Positions 6,616 through 12,704 of a stretch of 12,704 bases of DNA are shown here, one piece after another. Position numbers and translations under genes: made by a program. The notes under the pieces were generated by a model, which had not been told where the DNA came from, did no database searches, and was given only the letters and a program-made list of their open reading frames with translations. Numbering within the stretch: position 1 is the stretch's first letter; every line of letters starts with the position of its first letter. The stretch is taken from NCBI GenBank assembly GCA_964561455.1, contig CAZLPS010000112.1, forward strand, positions 1 through 12,704, written 5' to 3'. Origin of the DNA: JABDGR01 sp964561455. Lineage in GTDB: Bacteria; Verrucomicrobiota; Verrucomicrobiia; Opitutales; JABDGR01.

Positions 6616-6631
6616 GCGGAATGGCCCACAA

Positions 6632-7735
6632 CTATTTATTTAGACCGCCGGTGCGCTCCACTGCGGGCGCGGTGGCCGGAGCGGCGGGAGAAGTGGTGGT
6701 GGCGGCGGGCGCGGGCTTGGCGGGAGAGGGCAGACCCGCGGGCGGGGATTTGCCGAAAATCAGCGTGGCAGGATTTGCCTCAAGATAATCGGCGAGGATG
6801 CGGATGGCCCGCGCGGCGCTCGTGATTTCCTGGAGCGTCCGGTCCAACTCTGTATGCAGGGCGGAATCGGGTGCGATCAAATCGCGGACGGCGGCCAGGG
6901 TTTGGTTGATTTGGTCGAGCGAGGCTCGGGCGCTTTCGGCCGTGGCTTGAATTTCCTTCGTGAGAGGCTGCACCTGCTGGTTGACACTGTTGGCAAGGTG
7001 GTCGAGGTCGTCGAGGGTGCTGCCGAGTTTGTCGAGCGCCTCCTTGATTTTCGGGTCGGCGAGGAGGGCGTTGACGTTTTTGCCGGCCGAGATGAGGGTG
7101 TCGTTGATACCCTTGAAATCGAACTGACCCACCCCGGTCGTGAGTTCGTCGGCGAGGTGGTTGATTTTGTTGGCCATGTCGGCAAAGTCCACCTTGGAGA
7201 GATTTTCCAAGGCGGTGGTAATGGATTGCACGACTTCACTCAAGCCGGCGGGAACCGAGGGGATTTCCTTGTATTGGTGCGACAAACCAATCGGTTTCGG
7301 CGGCGTGCCGCGGCCGATATAGTCGAGTTCGATATAAAGCTGAAAGGTGACAAAACTCTGCATCTGCAACCGCGCGCGGAGGCCGTCCACGAGTTGCTGC
7401 TCAAAGACGACCGGGTCGGCCAAATCGGTGTCGTCGCCGAGATCCCGATGGAGGCGGGTGGTGTCAATTTCAATCATGACGGGGATGTCGTCGCTGCCGA
7501 CGTCCCCCTGGTCGTAGTGGATGAAAATGTTGGACACCTGGCCGATTTGCACGCCTTTGTATTTGACCGCCGAGCCCACTTGGAGCCCGTTCACTGAGTC
7601 GGCAAAATAGATGATGAATTTCTCCTGATGATTAAACACCTTGCCGCCACCAAACATAAGGACCGCCGCCACCGCCAAAACCGCGGCGCCGCAGACAAAA
7701 ATGCCGATGATGGTGGGTTTGGCGCGAACGCTCAT
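6632..7735 (-). CDS. mlaD: MlaD-like MCE-domain lipid-transport protein
   Basis: This 367-residue protein has one N-terminal membrane helix (about 7-30) and a single MCE domain (about 38-139) with the conserved stretch GLQVGSAVKYKGVQIGQV (50-67). A long helical region follows, then a Pro/Ala/Thr-rich tail of about 35 residues. MCE proteins form hexameric rings that carry phospholipid across the periplasm. The long helical part resembles those of PqiB- or Mce-type proteins more than the short E. coli MlaD, so it may form a longer needle. The ATG at 7735 is preferred because the TTG at 7783 would add 16 non-conserved residues before the membrane helix. It follows mlaF after 48 bases. The tail may be an unstructured linker, perhaps to the cell wall or the PqiC-like partner (inference). 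Confidence 0.9.
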   Translation of the reverse strand: MSVRAKPTIIGIFVCGAAVLAVAAVLMFGGGKVFNHQEKFIIYFADSVNGLQVGSAVKYKGVQIGQVSNIFIHYDQGDVGSDDIPVMIEIDTTRLHRDLGDDTDLADPVVFEQQLVDGLRARLQMQSFVTFQLYIELDYIGRGTPPKPIGLSHQYKEIPSVPAGLSEVVQSITTALENLSKVDFADMANKINHLADELTTGVGQFDFKGINDTLISAGKNVNALLADPKIKEALDKLGSTLDDLDHLANSVNQQVQPLTKEIQATAESARASLDQINQTLAAVRDLIAPDSALHTELDRTLQEITSAARAIRILADYLEANPATLIFGKSPPAGLPSPAKPAPAATTTSPAAPATAPAVERTGGLNK

Positions 7736-7783
7736 AAATTCAAATCCAGCATGACGGGAGGCCGCGCCATTGGGAAGCCGCAA

Positions 7784-8614
7784 TTACACCTGGGGGGTTT
7801 TATGGGTGAAGAGAAACGGCGCGCCCGTGGCGGGGTCGTGCATATGGCGCTGGCCGACCATGCCCCGATTGAGGAAGAGCCGCAGGTGCTCGTTTTCGCT
7901 TTGCACCCGCATCAACTTGGGCTTGCCCAGGCCGCCCACGCTGCGGGTCGAAGCGTCGAGGAACAGCGCGCGGTCGGCAATGGCGAAAATGCTGGCCAGC
8001 TCGTGCGTGACCACGACGAAGGTCGTGCCCAGGGTGTCGCGCAGCTCGATGATCAATTCGTCCAGCCGCCGCGCACTCACGGGATCGAGTCCGGCCGAGG
8101 GTTCGTCAAAAAAGAGAATCTCGGGGTCGAGGGCCATGGCCCGGGCCAGGCTGGCGCGCTTGCACATACCGCCGGAGATTTCCGAGGGATAAAATTTCTC
8201 GTAGCCGCGCAGGCCGACGAGGGCGAGCTTGAGTTGGACGGTTTCGCGAATCGCCGCGGCATTGAGGTTGGTGAATTCCTCAAGGGGGAAGGCGACATTT
8301 TCCGCGAGGGTCATGGAGCTCCACAAGGCGCCGCCCTGAAACATGACGCCAAATTTGTGGAGCATTTGGTTGCGCATTTCCTCGTCCGCGGAAGTGAAGT
8401 CCACGCCGTTAAAGAAAACCTTGCCCGCCGCCGGGCGCAGCAAGCCGATGAGATGGCGCATCAGCGTGCTTTTCCCGCAGCCGGACCCGCCCATGATGAC
8501 GAAAATCTCCCCGTGCCCGATGTCGAAAGAGAGGTCGCGCATGACGACGAAGCTTCCGTACGCCATCGTAAGATTGCGCACGGAAATTGCCGGGGAGAAG
8601 TCGCTTGGAGGCAT
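7784..8614 (-). CDS. mlaF: MlaF-like ABC transporter ATPase
   Basis: This 276-residue cytoplasmic ATPase powers the MlaE permease. Counted from the ATG at 8614: Walker A GGSGCGKST (42-50), Q-loop Gln93, signature SGGMCKR (147-153), Walker B ILFFDEP (166-172) and switch His204. The Met in the signature (SGGM rather than SGGQ) is typical of the MlaF/Mkl group. A C-terminal extension of about 40 residues follows the core, where family members can carry subunit-contact segments. The frame stays open upstream, but those residues are Ser/Pro/Trp-rich shadow of mlaE, so the ATG 19 bases after the mlaE stop is chosen. No Shine-Dalgarno sequence is visible. The gene sits between permease and MCE genes, the usual order for this transporter. 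Confidence 0.94.
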   Translation of the reverse strand: MPPSDFSPAISVRNLTMAYGSFVVMRDLSFDIGHGEIFVIMGGSGCGKSTLMRHLIGLLRPAAGKVFFNGVDFTSADEEMRNQMLHKFGVMFQGGALWSSMTLAENVAFPLEEFTNLNAAAIRETVQLKLALVGLRGYEKFYPSEISGGMCKRASLARAMALDPEILFFDEPSAGLDPVSARRLDELIIELRDTLGTTFVVVTHELASIFAIADRALFLDASTRSVGGLGKPKLMRVQSENEHLRLFLNRGMVGQRHMHDPATGAPFLFTHKTPQV

Positions 8615-8633
8615 GATCAAAAAAAAGCGCAAC

Positions 8634-9785
8634 CTACATGTGCAGCTGGTTGAAGATGATGGCGAAGATCGCGTCAGCGACCACGAGGCAGGTGATGCCG
8701 GAGACGACCGCGCTGGTGGTGGCCAGGCCCACGGCTGCGGAACTGTTGCCGCACTGCATCCCCCGCAGGCAGCCGGTCGCCGCCACAATCAGACCAAAGA
8801 AAAAACTTTTGATGATGCCGATGGAAAAGTGGTTCAAATCCACGGCGCCCGTGAGTTGATGCAGGTATTGGGCGTGGCTCAAGCCCATGGACATGGCCAC
8901 GACGAGGCCCCCGGCCATGCCGACGAAATTGGCGTAAACGGTCAGAAGTGGAAACATGACAAAGAGCGCAATCATGCGCGGCAGGACGAGGTATTCAATG
9001 GGGGACAGACCCATGGTACGCAGCGCCGCAATTTCTTCGGAGACTTTCATGGTGCCGAGTTGCGCCGCGAAAGAAGCGCCGGTGCGGCCGCTCATGATGA
9101 CGCCCGTCATCATCACGCCCATCTCGCGGACCATCGCCAAGCCCACCAGGTTGGCGACGAAAATCAGCCCGCCGTAGGGGCGCAGGGTCACCGCGCCGAC
9201 ATAGGCCAGAATCAAGCCCATGAGAAAGGCAATCAACGTGATTATGGGCAGGGCGTCCGCCCCGCAATGCTGGATTTCGAGCAAAACATCGGCCCAACGG
9301 AAGCGCGCCCGGAACGAGATAAATTTGAAAAGCGCCTGCGTGCAATCGCCGAGGAATTGCAGGACTTCGAAAGTGTCTTTGGCCGCATTCATCGAGTGGG
9401 TGCCAATGCGGGCAAACAGGTTCATGGCTTGCACGCGGGCGTGCACATCCTCAGCCTGCGGCACACTTGTAGCCAGGCGGAGCAACTGGCGCGGGCCTTC
9501 AGGGAGGCTCTCCAACTCGAACTTCGTCTTGGTCTCGATGCAAATATCATGGCATTGCAGCAAAAAGGAAATGAGCGCCGAATCGTATTGGGTCACGCCC
9601 TTGAGGTCAAACCACATGGCATCGGGCACGCGGTCATGGTGGGCGAATTCCGCCCGTACGACTGCGGGGGTGGGCCGTCCCGGCGTGGCCTGGGTCCAAG
9701 TACCATACATTCGCAGGCACAGCACGCTACCGTCACGGGTCATGACGAGCGATTCGGCGCGCGATGGGGTGGCTCCGGGTGACAT
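8634..9785 (-). CDS. mlaE: MlaE-family permease with N-terminal STAS domain
   Basis: This 383-residue protein has a cytoplasmic STAS domain (about 15-108, with Asp68-Ser69 at the usual turn) joined to an MlaE permease (about 170-383). The MlaE signature is clear at 236-270, including AAQLGTMKVSEEIAALRTMG and ending in PIEYLVLPR. In E. coli the STAS role is played by the separate protein MlaB, which binds MlaF; here it is fused, so no mlaB gene is expected. The protein is the membrane part of an inter-membrane phospholipid transporter with the downstream mlaF, mlaD and PqiC-like genes. It is the first gene of that operon and diverges from the HAD gene across 57 bp. The ATG at 9785 is used; an internal Met15 is a possible alternative. 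No Shine-Dalgarno sequence is seen. Confidence 0.94.
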   Translation of the reverse strand: MSPGATPSRAESLVMTRDGSVLCLRMYGTWTQATPGRPTPAVVRAEFAHHDRVPDAMWFDLKGVTQYDSALISFLLQCHDICIETKTKFELESLPEGPRQLLRLATSVPQAEDVHARVQAMNLFARIGTHSMNAAKDTFEVLQFLGDCTQALFKFISFRARFRWADVLLEIQHCGADALPIITLIAFLMGLILAYVGAVTLRPYGGLIFVANLVGLAMVREMGVMMTGVIMSGRTGASFAAQLGTMKVSEEIAALRTMGLSPIEYLVLPRMIALFVMFPLLTVYANFVGMAGGLVVAMSMGLSHAQYLHQLTGAVDLNHFSIGIIKSFFFGLIVAATGCLRGMQCGNSSAAVGLATTSAVVSGITCLVVADAIFAIIFNQLHM

Positions 9786-9842
9786 GCCAAAAAAATAGGT
9801 TCAGTCTTGAAAACTCCGCGCGTTTTGCGCCTACTGATCAAG
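9786..9842. promoter_or_regulatory. Divergent intergenic region between mlaE and the HAD gene
   Basis: Both genes must start transcription in or near this 57-bp gap. For the plus strand, TTGAAA (9807-9812) is a fair -35, with a weak TACTGA 19 bases on. For the minus strand I find no convincing pair. A short GCGC/GCGC dyad with an A/T loop lies in the middle. Any leaders would be very short. Confidence 0.3.
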
Positions 9843-10532
9843 ATGCAAACCCCGCGCGCCGCGAGCAAGGCCATTCTCTTCGACCTCGATGGAACCTTGG
9901 TGGACAATTTTGGCGCGATTCACCGCAGCATCGTGCACGCGCAGGAGATGCTGGGGCTGCCGCCATCATCCTATGACCGGGTGCGGACGGCGGTGGGCGG
10001 CGGAATTGAGCTGACGTTGGTGCGGCTGGTGGGGGCCGAATTGGCGCCGGCCGCCCTGCCCCACTTTCAAAAATACTTTCCGACGGTCATGCTGGCGGAA
10101 CTTACCCCGCTGCCCGGGGCGGCGTGGTTGTTGGAAAGCCTGCATACGCGGGGAATTCGCCAGGCGGTGCTGACGAACAAGCATGGCGATTCGGCACGGG
10201 CGATCATTCGTCATCTGGGATGGGACAAATGGGTCGAAGCCGTGGTTGGGGACAAGGACACGCCATGGAAAAAGCCGCTGCCGGAATTCAGCCTCCATGC
10301 CCTGACCAAGCTCGGGGTGAACCCGGAGGAAGCGATGATGATTGGCGATTCGCCGTTTGATCTCGATGCGGGGAGCAACGCGGGCTTGCGGAGTCTGGCA
10401 GTCACGACGGGCAGCCACACACGGGAGCAATTGCTCGCGCACCAGCCGCCGCCGGAAGCGGTGTATGATAGTTTAAACGAACTGGGAGTGGCCGCGTTTG
10501 GGTTCAATTCTCCGTCGCCGGCGGTAAAGTAG
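9843..10532 (+). CDS. HAD-superfamily hydrolase, phosphoglycolate-phosphatase-like
   Basis: This 229-residue cytoplasmic enzyme is a HAD subfamily IA phosphatase. Motif I is DLDGT (Asp14 nucleophile, Asp16 acid/base), motif II Thr111-Asn112, motif III a Lys in WKKPLPEF (143-144), and motif IV GDSPFD (Asp169, Asp173). Residues 20-85 form a helical cap of C1 type. The closest functional label is phosphoglycolate phosphatase (Gph), which removes 2-phosphoglycolate made by DNA repair or RubisCO. Many relatives act on other small phosphates or on pyrophosphate, so the substrate is open. I chose the ATG at 9843 over the TTG at 9807 because the extra 12 residues are not part of the fold. It is the only plus-strand gene here, and its last 29 bases overlap the end of the convergent membrane-protein gene. 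Confidence 0.88.
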   Translation: MQTPRAASKAILFDLDGTLVDNFGAIHRSIVHAQEMLGLPPSSYDRVRTAVGGGIELTLVRLVGAELAPAALPHFQKYFPTVMLAELTPLPGAAWLLESLHTRGIRQAVLTNKHGDSARAIIRHLGWDKWVEAVVGDKDTPWKKPLPEFSLHALTKLGVNPEEAMMIGDSPFDLDAGSNAGLRSLAVTTGSHTREQLLAHQPPPEAVYDSLNELGVAAFGFNSPSPAVK

Positions 10533-10947
10533 CCTGGGCCTTTGGTGGCCGTGTACAGGTTTTAATGATGAACCCGATCGTGGCCCCGACGGACAAACCG
10601 AGACCCAGGAAGAAACAGAACATAAGCACGGCCCAATTGACCAGGAGCACATTGACCGCGAAACCAGCCGCCAGACCCAGCAGGGCCGCCAACCAGACGG
10701 TGCGCGCGGACCGGGGATCGAGGCCCAGCGCAAACATCACCTCCATAATGATCGTAAATCCAATGGCGGGCAAACCCGCCACCAGACCGGCCGCGATAAT
10801 GGCCAATCCAAAATCGTCGCGCACTTCCCTAATTGGCACACCCGGGAAATGTCCGCCCGAGGCAATGAGGCAATAGAGGAAATAATAGATTGCGCCCAAG
10901 ACCGGCGGACCCACCAATTCCAAAAAGATCCGGCTAAAACGGGTCAT
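10504..10947 (-). CDS. Small multi-pass membrane protein, paralogue of the protein at 12342-12704
   Basis: I do not recognise the family. The 147-residue protein has about four hydrophobic segments (roughly 10-30, 45-70, 84-102 and 103-128) and a polar tail rich in Pro and Thr. The core at residues 75-97, starting GLDPRSAR and ending in LAAGFA, is shared with the partial gene at the window edge (16 of 23 residues identical by eye). It is the last gene of the MBOAT operon, 56 bases after the four-helix gene. The ATG at 10947 has no Shine-Dalgarno sequence; a dyad lies two bases upstream instead. The 3' end overlaps the HAD gene by 29 bases, tail to tail. The GL(D/N)PRS(A/S)R motif lies between hydrophobic segments, so it may be a conserved loop. 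Confidence 0.8.
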   Translation of the reverse strand: MTRFSRIFLELVGPPVLGAIYYFLYCLIASGGHFPGVPIREVRDDFGLAIIAAGLVAGLPAIGFTIIMEVMFALGLDPRSARTVWLAALLGLAAGFAVNVLLVNWAVLMFCFFLGLGLSVGATIGFIIKTCTRPPKAQATLPPATEN

Positions 10948-10948
10948 G

Positions 10949-10975
10949 ATCGAAGTTTATACGGTAAAGTTCGAT
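10949..10975. promoter_or_regulatory. 27-bp inverted repeat upstream of the small membrane protein gene
   Basis: ATCGAA and TTCGAT form the outer arms. After one G-G mismatch, TTTA and TAAA form an inner stem around a 5-base centre. The dyad starts two bases upstream of the ATG at 10947, where a ribosome site would be. On the plus strand it runs into TTTTT (10975-10979), so it could instead act as a weak terminator for plus-strand read-through. Which role, if any, is unclear. Confidence 0.45.
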
Positions 10976-11003
10976 TTTTCCACAAAAAGCGGCCGGAAGC
11001 GAC

Positions 11004-11411
11004 CTAGACCGAATGAAATGTGGCAAAACTGAACAGCACGGTAAAGGCGGCGAAGAGAACCGTAAGCAAGTAATAGCCGGCCGTCAGCCACCACTTGGTG
11101 AGGTAGGGTTTTACGTCGAAAACTGCCTGGAGGATTAAACGGACGCCCCAAAACACGGCGATATAGCCACAGACGATGCGGGCCAACCGGCCGCCGCCCG
11201 CCAGTTCGTCCGGGGCGGCCAGGCAAACGGTGCCGTTAAAAATAATCGCGAGGCCGACATAGCCGCCGTAGGTCCAATACATCTGACGCAGCAGGCGGGG
11301 CAAAGCGGCGAAGCGGTTTTTCCAATCAAGCTGGTCGGGCACCAGCGCCGAAGCCACGAGGACACTCAACTGACCAATGCCGGCCAATCGAATCAGGAGT
11401 GGGAGGTTCAT
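11004..11411 (-). CDS. Four-helix membrane protein of unknown function, MBOAT partner
   Basis: I do not recognise this 135-residue protein. It has four hydrophobic segments (about 5-24, 51-66, 79-98 and 107-129). A charged, aromatic loop between the first two holds Arg-Gln-Met-Tyr-Trp (42-46). Arg91 and Asp99 flank the end of the third segment, and Lys101, Tyr103 and Trp107-108 begin the fourth. It starts 11 bases after the MBOAT stop, so the two are probably co-translated and may work together. No signal peptide, metal motif or catalytic signature is visible. The ATG at 11411 follows an AT-rich stretch with no Shine-Dalgarno sequence. A small accessory subunit for an acyltransferase is a guess from position only. 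Confidence 0.8.
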   Translation of the reverse strand: MNLPLLIRLAGIGQLSVLVASALVPDQLDWKNRFAALPRLLRQMYWTYGGYVGLAIIFNGTVCLAAPDELAGGGRLARIVCGYIAVFWGVRLILQAVFDVKPYLTKWWLTAGYYLLTVLFAAFTVLFSFATFHSV

Positions 11412-11422
11412 AAATGAAACTA

Positions 11423-12319
11423 TTAAAGAGCGCCGGTGGCGCGCATCATGGGCAGGACAATATTTTGAATGAAGGGCGTGGGAAAGGCGAGGCTGGCCAT
11501 CGCGGCCAACTCTCCGACCACAAACGCCCAGCCGCGGATACCCTGGCCAAGGCCGAGCGAACGGCCGAAAGGCGAACGCTCCAAGAGAATCAAAACGCCC
11601 TGCAAGGTAAAGAACACGGTGGGCCCGCCGTAACCGCCGCCAGCGGGCGCCGTCACCACAAGTTCATGCAGGAGGCCACTGAAGAAGAACCCCGCCAGCA
11701 GAGCGCGGCGTGCCCCCCAACGGCGGGTGAGCGGCTGAAAGAGGACGCGATAAGCGAGGTCGCGAAAGGCAGTATTCCAGCGGCGGCCCCAAAACTCGCT
11801 GACGCTGGTGGAACGCAAGGGCCAGTTCATCAAGGGGCGCGCGGCGATGCCGCGGGATTGCCAGAAGCAGCTGAGGAGTTGAAAGAAACCGCAGTGGGCG
11901 GCGAGAATGAAGCCCGTCATGCCGGTCCAACCGCGGGCCCACCACCACGATTCCGGCCATCGACGCGCGACCACCCAAAAGAACACAGTACCAAGAACCA
12001 AGTTGAATGCCGCAAGCACCCACGCGCTCCGAGTTGGGCGCGCCGGCGGGCGGACCCCGGGAAATAAAAAGGCCGGAGCATCAAGACCGGGCCAGAGGAA
12101 CAAATAGGCCACCTGCCGCCACGGTGGAATGCCGGCCGGTCGCGCAGCCCGCCAGGTGAGCCATTTACTCCCGGCAAAAATGGCCACGGCCATCAGCCAC
12201 ATGAGCTGCCAGCGCGGCCAGGTTGAGCCCCAAATGGACCAGGCAAGGCATGCGCCCGCGGGTAGAATTGCCAGCGGGAGATAGCGTATTTGCTCGAATG
12301 TGTAATGCTGTTTCGACAT
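11423..12319 (-). CDS. MBOAT-family (MBOAT_2, wax-synthase-like) membrane O-acyltransferase
   Basis: This 298-residue polytopic protein matches the MBOAT_2 type (PF13813). The key parts are a Ser-Glu-Phe-Trp-Gly-Arg-Arg-Trp-Asn segment (174-182) and the catalytic-type His218 in FFFSGLLHEL (211-220), followed by a Gly-rich loop and further helices. MBOAT enzymes move an acyl group from a thioester donor to a hydroxyl inside the membrane. Wax ester or sterol-ester synthases and polysaccharide acetylases are relatives. The acceptor here is unknown, and no gene for a polymer or sterol pathway is in view. I chose the ATG at 12319, 22 bases after the upstream stop; a GTG at 12355 would overlap that gene by 14 bases. 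The gene is the only enzyme in an operon of small membrane proteins. Confidence 0.85.
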   Translation of the reverse strand: MSKQHYTFEQIRYLPLAILPAGACLAWSIWGSTWPRWQLMWLMAVAIFAGSKWLTWRAARPAGIPPWRQVAYLFLWPGLDAPAFLFPGVRPPARPTRSAWVLAAFNLVLGTVFFWVVARRWPESWWWARGWTGMTGFILAAHCGFFQLLSCFWQSRGIAARPLMNWPLRSTSVSEFWGRRWNTAFRDLAYRVLFQPLTRRWGARRALLAGFFFSGLLHELVVTAPAGGGYGGPTVFFTLQGVLILLERSPFGRSLGLGQGIRGWAFVVGELAAMASLAFPTPFIQNIVLPMMRATGAL

Positions 12320-12341
12320 GGACAATAATGCTTGGTTACAG

Positions 12342-12704
12342 TCAATCAAGGCCACCAGCTAGTTTCGGGTGCACTCGGGCTGCATATTTCCAATTGAACA
12401 GGGCAAGCCCGGCTCCAACCAGGAATCCAAGTCCGGTATTAATCAATAAACAGATGATTGACATATCGGTCATATCGCCGGACCAATTCAGCAGTAACGG
12501 GCACAACATGGCAAATCCTGCCGCCGCTCCCAGAAGCCCGGCAAACACGACCATTCGCGACGAACGCGGGTTCAGCCCGTTGTCCAAGGCCCAGTCCATA
12601 AATAATGCACAAACAAAACTTGGTATTATGCCGATTAGAAGACCCCCAAGAGTAAAAATCCCCGGAGCAAGCTCCGGGGCATTGGTCAATACAGCCCCAA
12701 GTCC
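12342..12704 (-). CDS. Small multi-pass membrane protein, partial (5' end beyond window)
   Basis: The frame is open from the right window edge to a TGA at 12342, about 120 residues. A TTG at 12689 could start it, but comparison with the 147-residue paralogue at 10504-10947 suggests some 35-40 N-terminal residues lie outside. The shared core begins GLNPRSSR at 12576 and continues through LLGAAAGFA. Hydrophobic segments lie before and after it, and the end is basic (Lys-Tyr-Ala-Ala-Arg). I do not recognise the family. It is the first visible gene of the MBOAT operon, ending 22 bases before the MBOAT ATG. The DNA looks richer in A and T than its neighbours, and a terminator-shaped hairpin lies in its 5' part. 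Confidence 0.6.
   Translation of the reverse strand, partial: GLGAVLTNAPELAPGIFTLGGLLIGIIPSFVCALFMDWALDNGLNPRSSRMVVFAGLLGAAAGFAMLCPLLLNWSGDMTDMSIICLLINTGLGFLVGAGLALFNWKYAARVHPKLAGGLD
12655..12679 (-). terminator. Terminator-shaped hairpin inside or before the partial gene
   Basis: On the minus strand CCCCGGAG and CTCCGGGG form a perfect 8-bp GC-rich stem around the stable tetraloop CTTG. ATTTTTA follows at once (T-run at 12658-12654). This is the classic shape of an intrinsic terminator for transcription leftward. It falls within the open frame of the partial membrane-protein gene (encoding Pro-Glu-Leu-Ala-Pro). It may end the transcript of an unseen upstream gene, attenuate the operon, or be chance. 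Confidence 0.5.

Noticed and set aside
7628..8653. A 341-codon plus-strand frame opposite mlaF
   Set aside because: Antisense shadow. The opposite strand has Walker A, signature and Walker B motifs in order.
8615..8788. N-terminal extension of MlaF by 58 residues
   Set aside because: The extra residues are Ser/Pro-rich shadow of the mlaE 3' end. An ATG 19 bases after the mlaE stop gives a normal-length ATPase.
8343..9782. A 479-codon plus-strand frame opposite mlaE/mlaF
   Set aside because: The His/Gly/Asp-rich product shows no family motif, while the minus strand encodes clear MlaE and MlaF signatures across the same bases.
11414..12067. A 217-codon plus-strand frame opposite the MBOAT gene
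   Set aside because: Very polar, Gly/Ala/Glu-rich product typical of the reverse of a membrane-protein gene; no motif.

Overview
The window looks like chromosomal DNA from a GC-rich Gram-negative bacterium with an outer membrane. It carries three predicted exported proteins with lipoprotein-type or near-lipoprotein signals and an Mla/MCE lipid-transport operon. A Verrucomicrobiota or related PVC-group host is my best guess. The reasons are the near absence of Shine-Dalgarno sequences, the STAS-fused MlaE permease, the BNR_4 polysaccharide-lyase-like lipoprotein, the MBOAT operon, and intergenic islands of degenerate short tandem repeats. No rRNA or marker gene is present to prove it. I saw no tRNA, rRNA, CRISPR array, transposase or prophage gene, and no gene-free stretch reaches 300 bases.

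Region 1 (about 1-4211, minus strand) is a copper operon, read csoR, copA, then an exported cupredoxin. CsoR has the Cu(I) Cys-His-Cys ligand set. A 26-bp perfectly centred dyad just upstream of its ATG overlaps a possible promoter. The CopA P1B-ATPase is extended by a second HMA domain and a six-helix DsbD_2/SafE-type membrane domain, giving an unusual 1099-residue fusion. The last gene encodes a cupredoxin with no histidine and a Cys/Met metal site. Together they look like one route for Cu(I): cytosolic HMA, membrane, then periplasmic carrier.

Region 2 (4389-9785, minus strand) is a five-gene operon: mlaE with an N-terminal STAS domain, mlaF, mlaD (one MCE domain), a PqiC-like lipoprotein, and a BNR_4 seven-bladed propeller lipoprotein resembling PL24/PL25 lyases. 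The first four should make an inner-to-outer membrane phospholipid transporter. A 230-bp repeat-rich gap splits mlaD from the last two genes.

Region 3 (9843-10532, plus strand) is a single HAD phosphatase gene. It diverges from mlaE across 57 bp and overlaps the next gene tail to tail.

Region 4 (10504-12704, minus strand) is a four-gene membrane operon: a small membrane protein (cut by the window edge), an MBOAT_2-type acyltransferase, an unrecognised four-helix protein, and a second small membrane protein that is a clear paralogue of the first. The substrate is unknown. A terminator-shaped hairpin lies inside the cut gene.

Non-coding stretches at 1-189, 4212-4388 and 6402-6631 hold tandem repeats with 7-, 9-, 14-, 16- and 18-bp units. 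Two of these stretches share the same two short sequence blocks in the same order.
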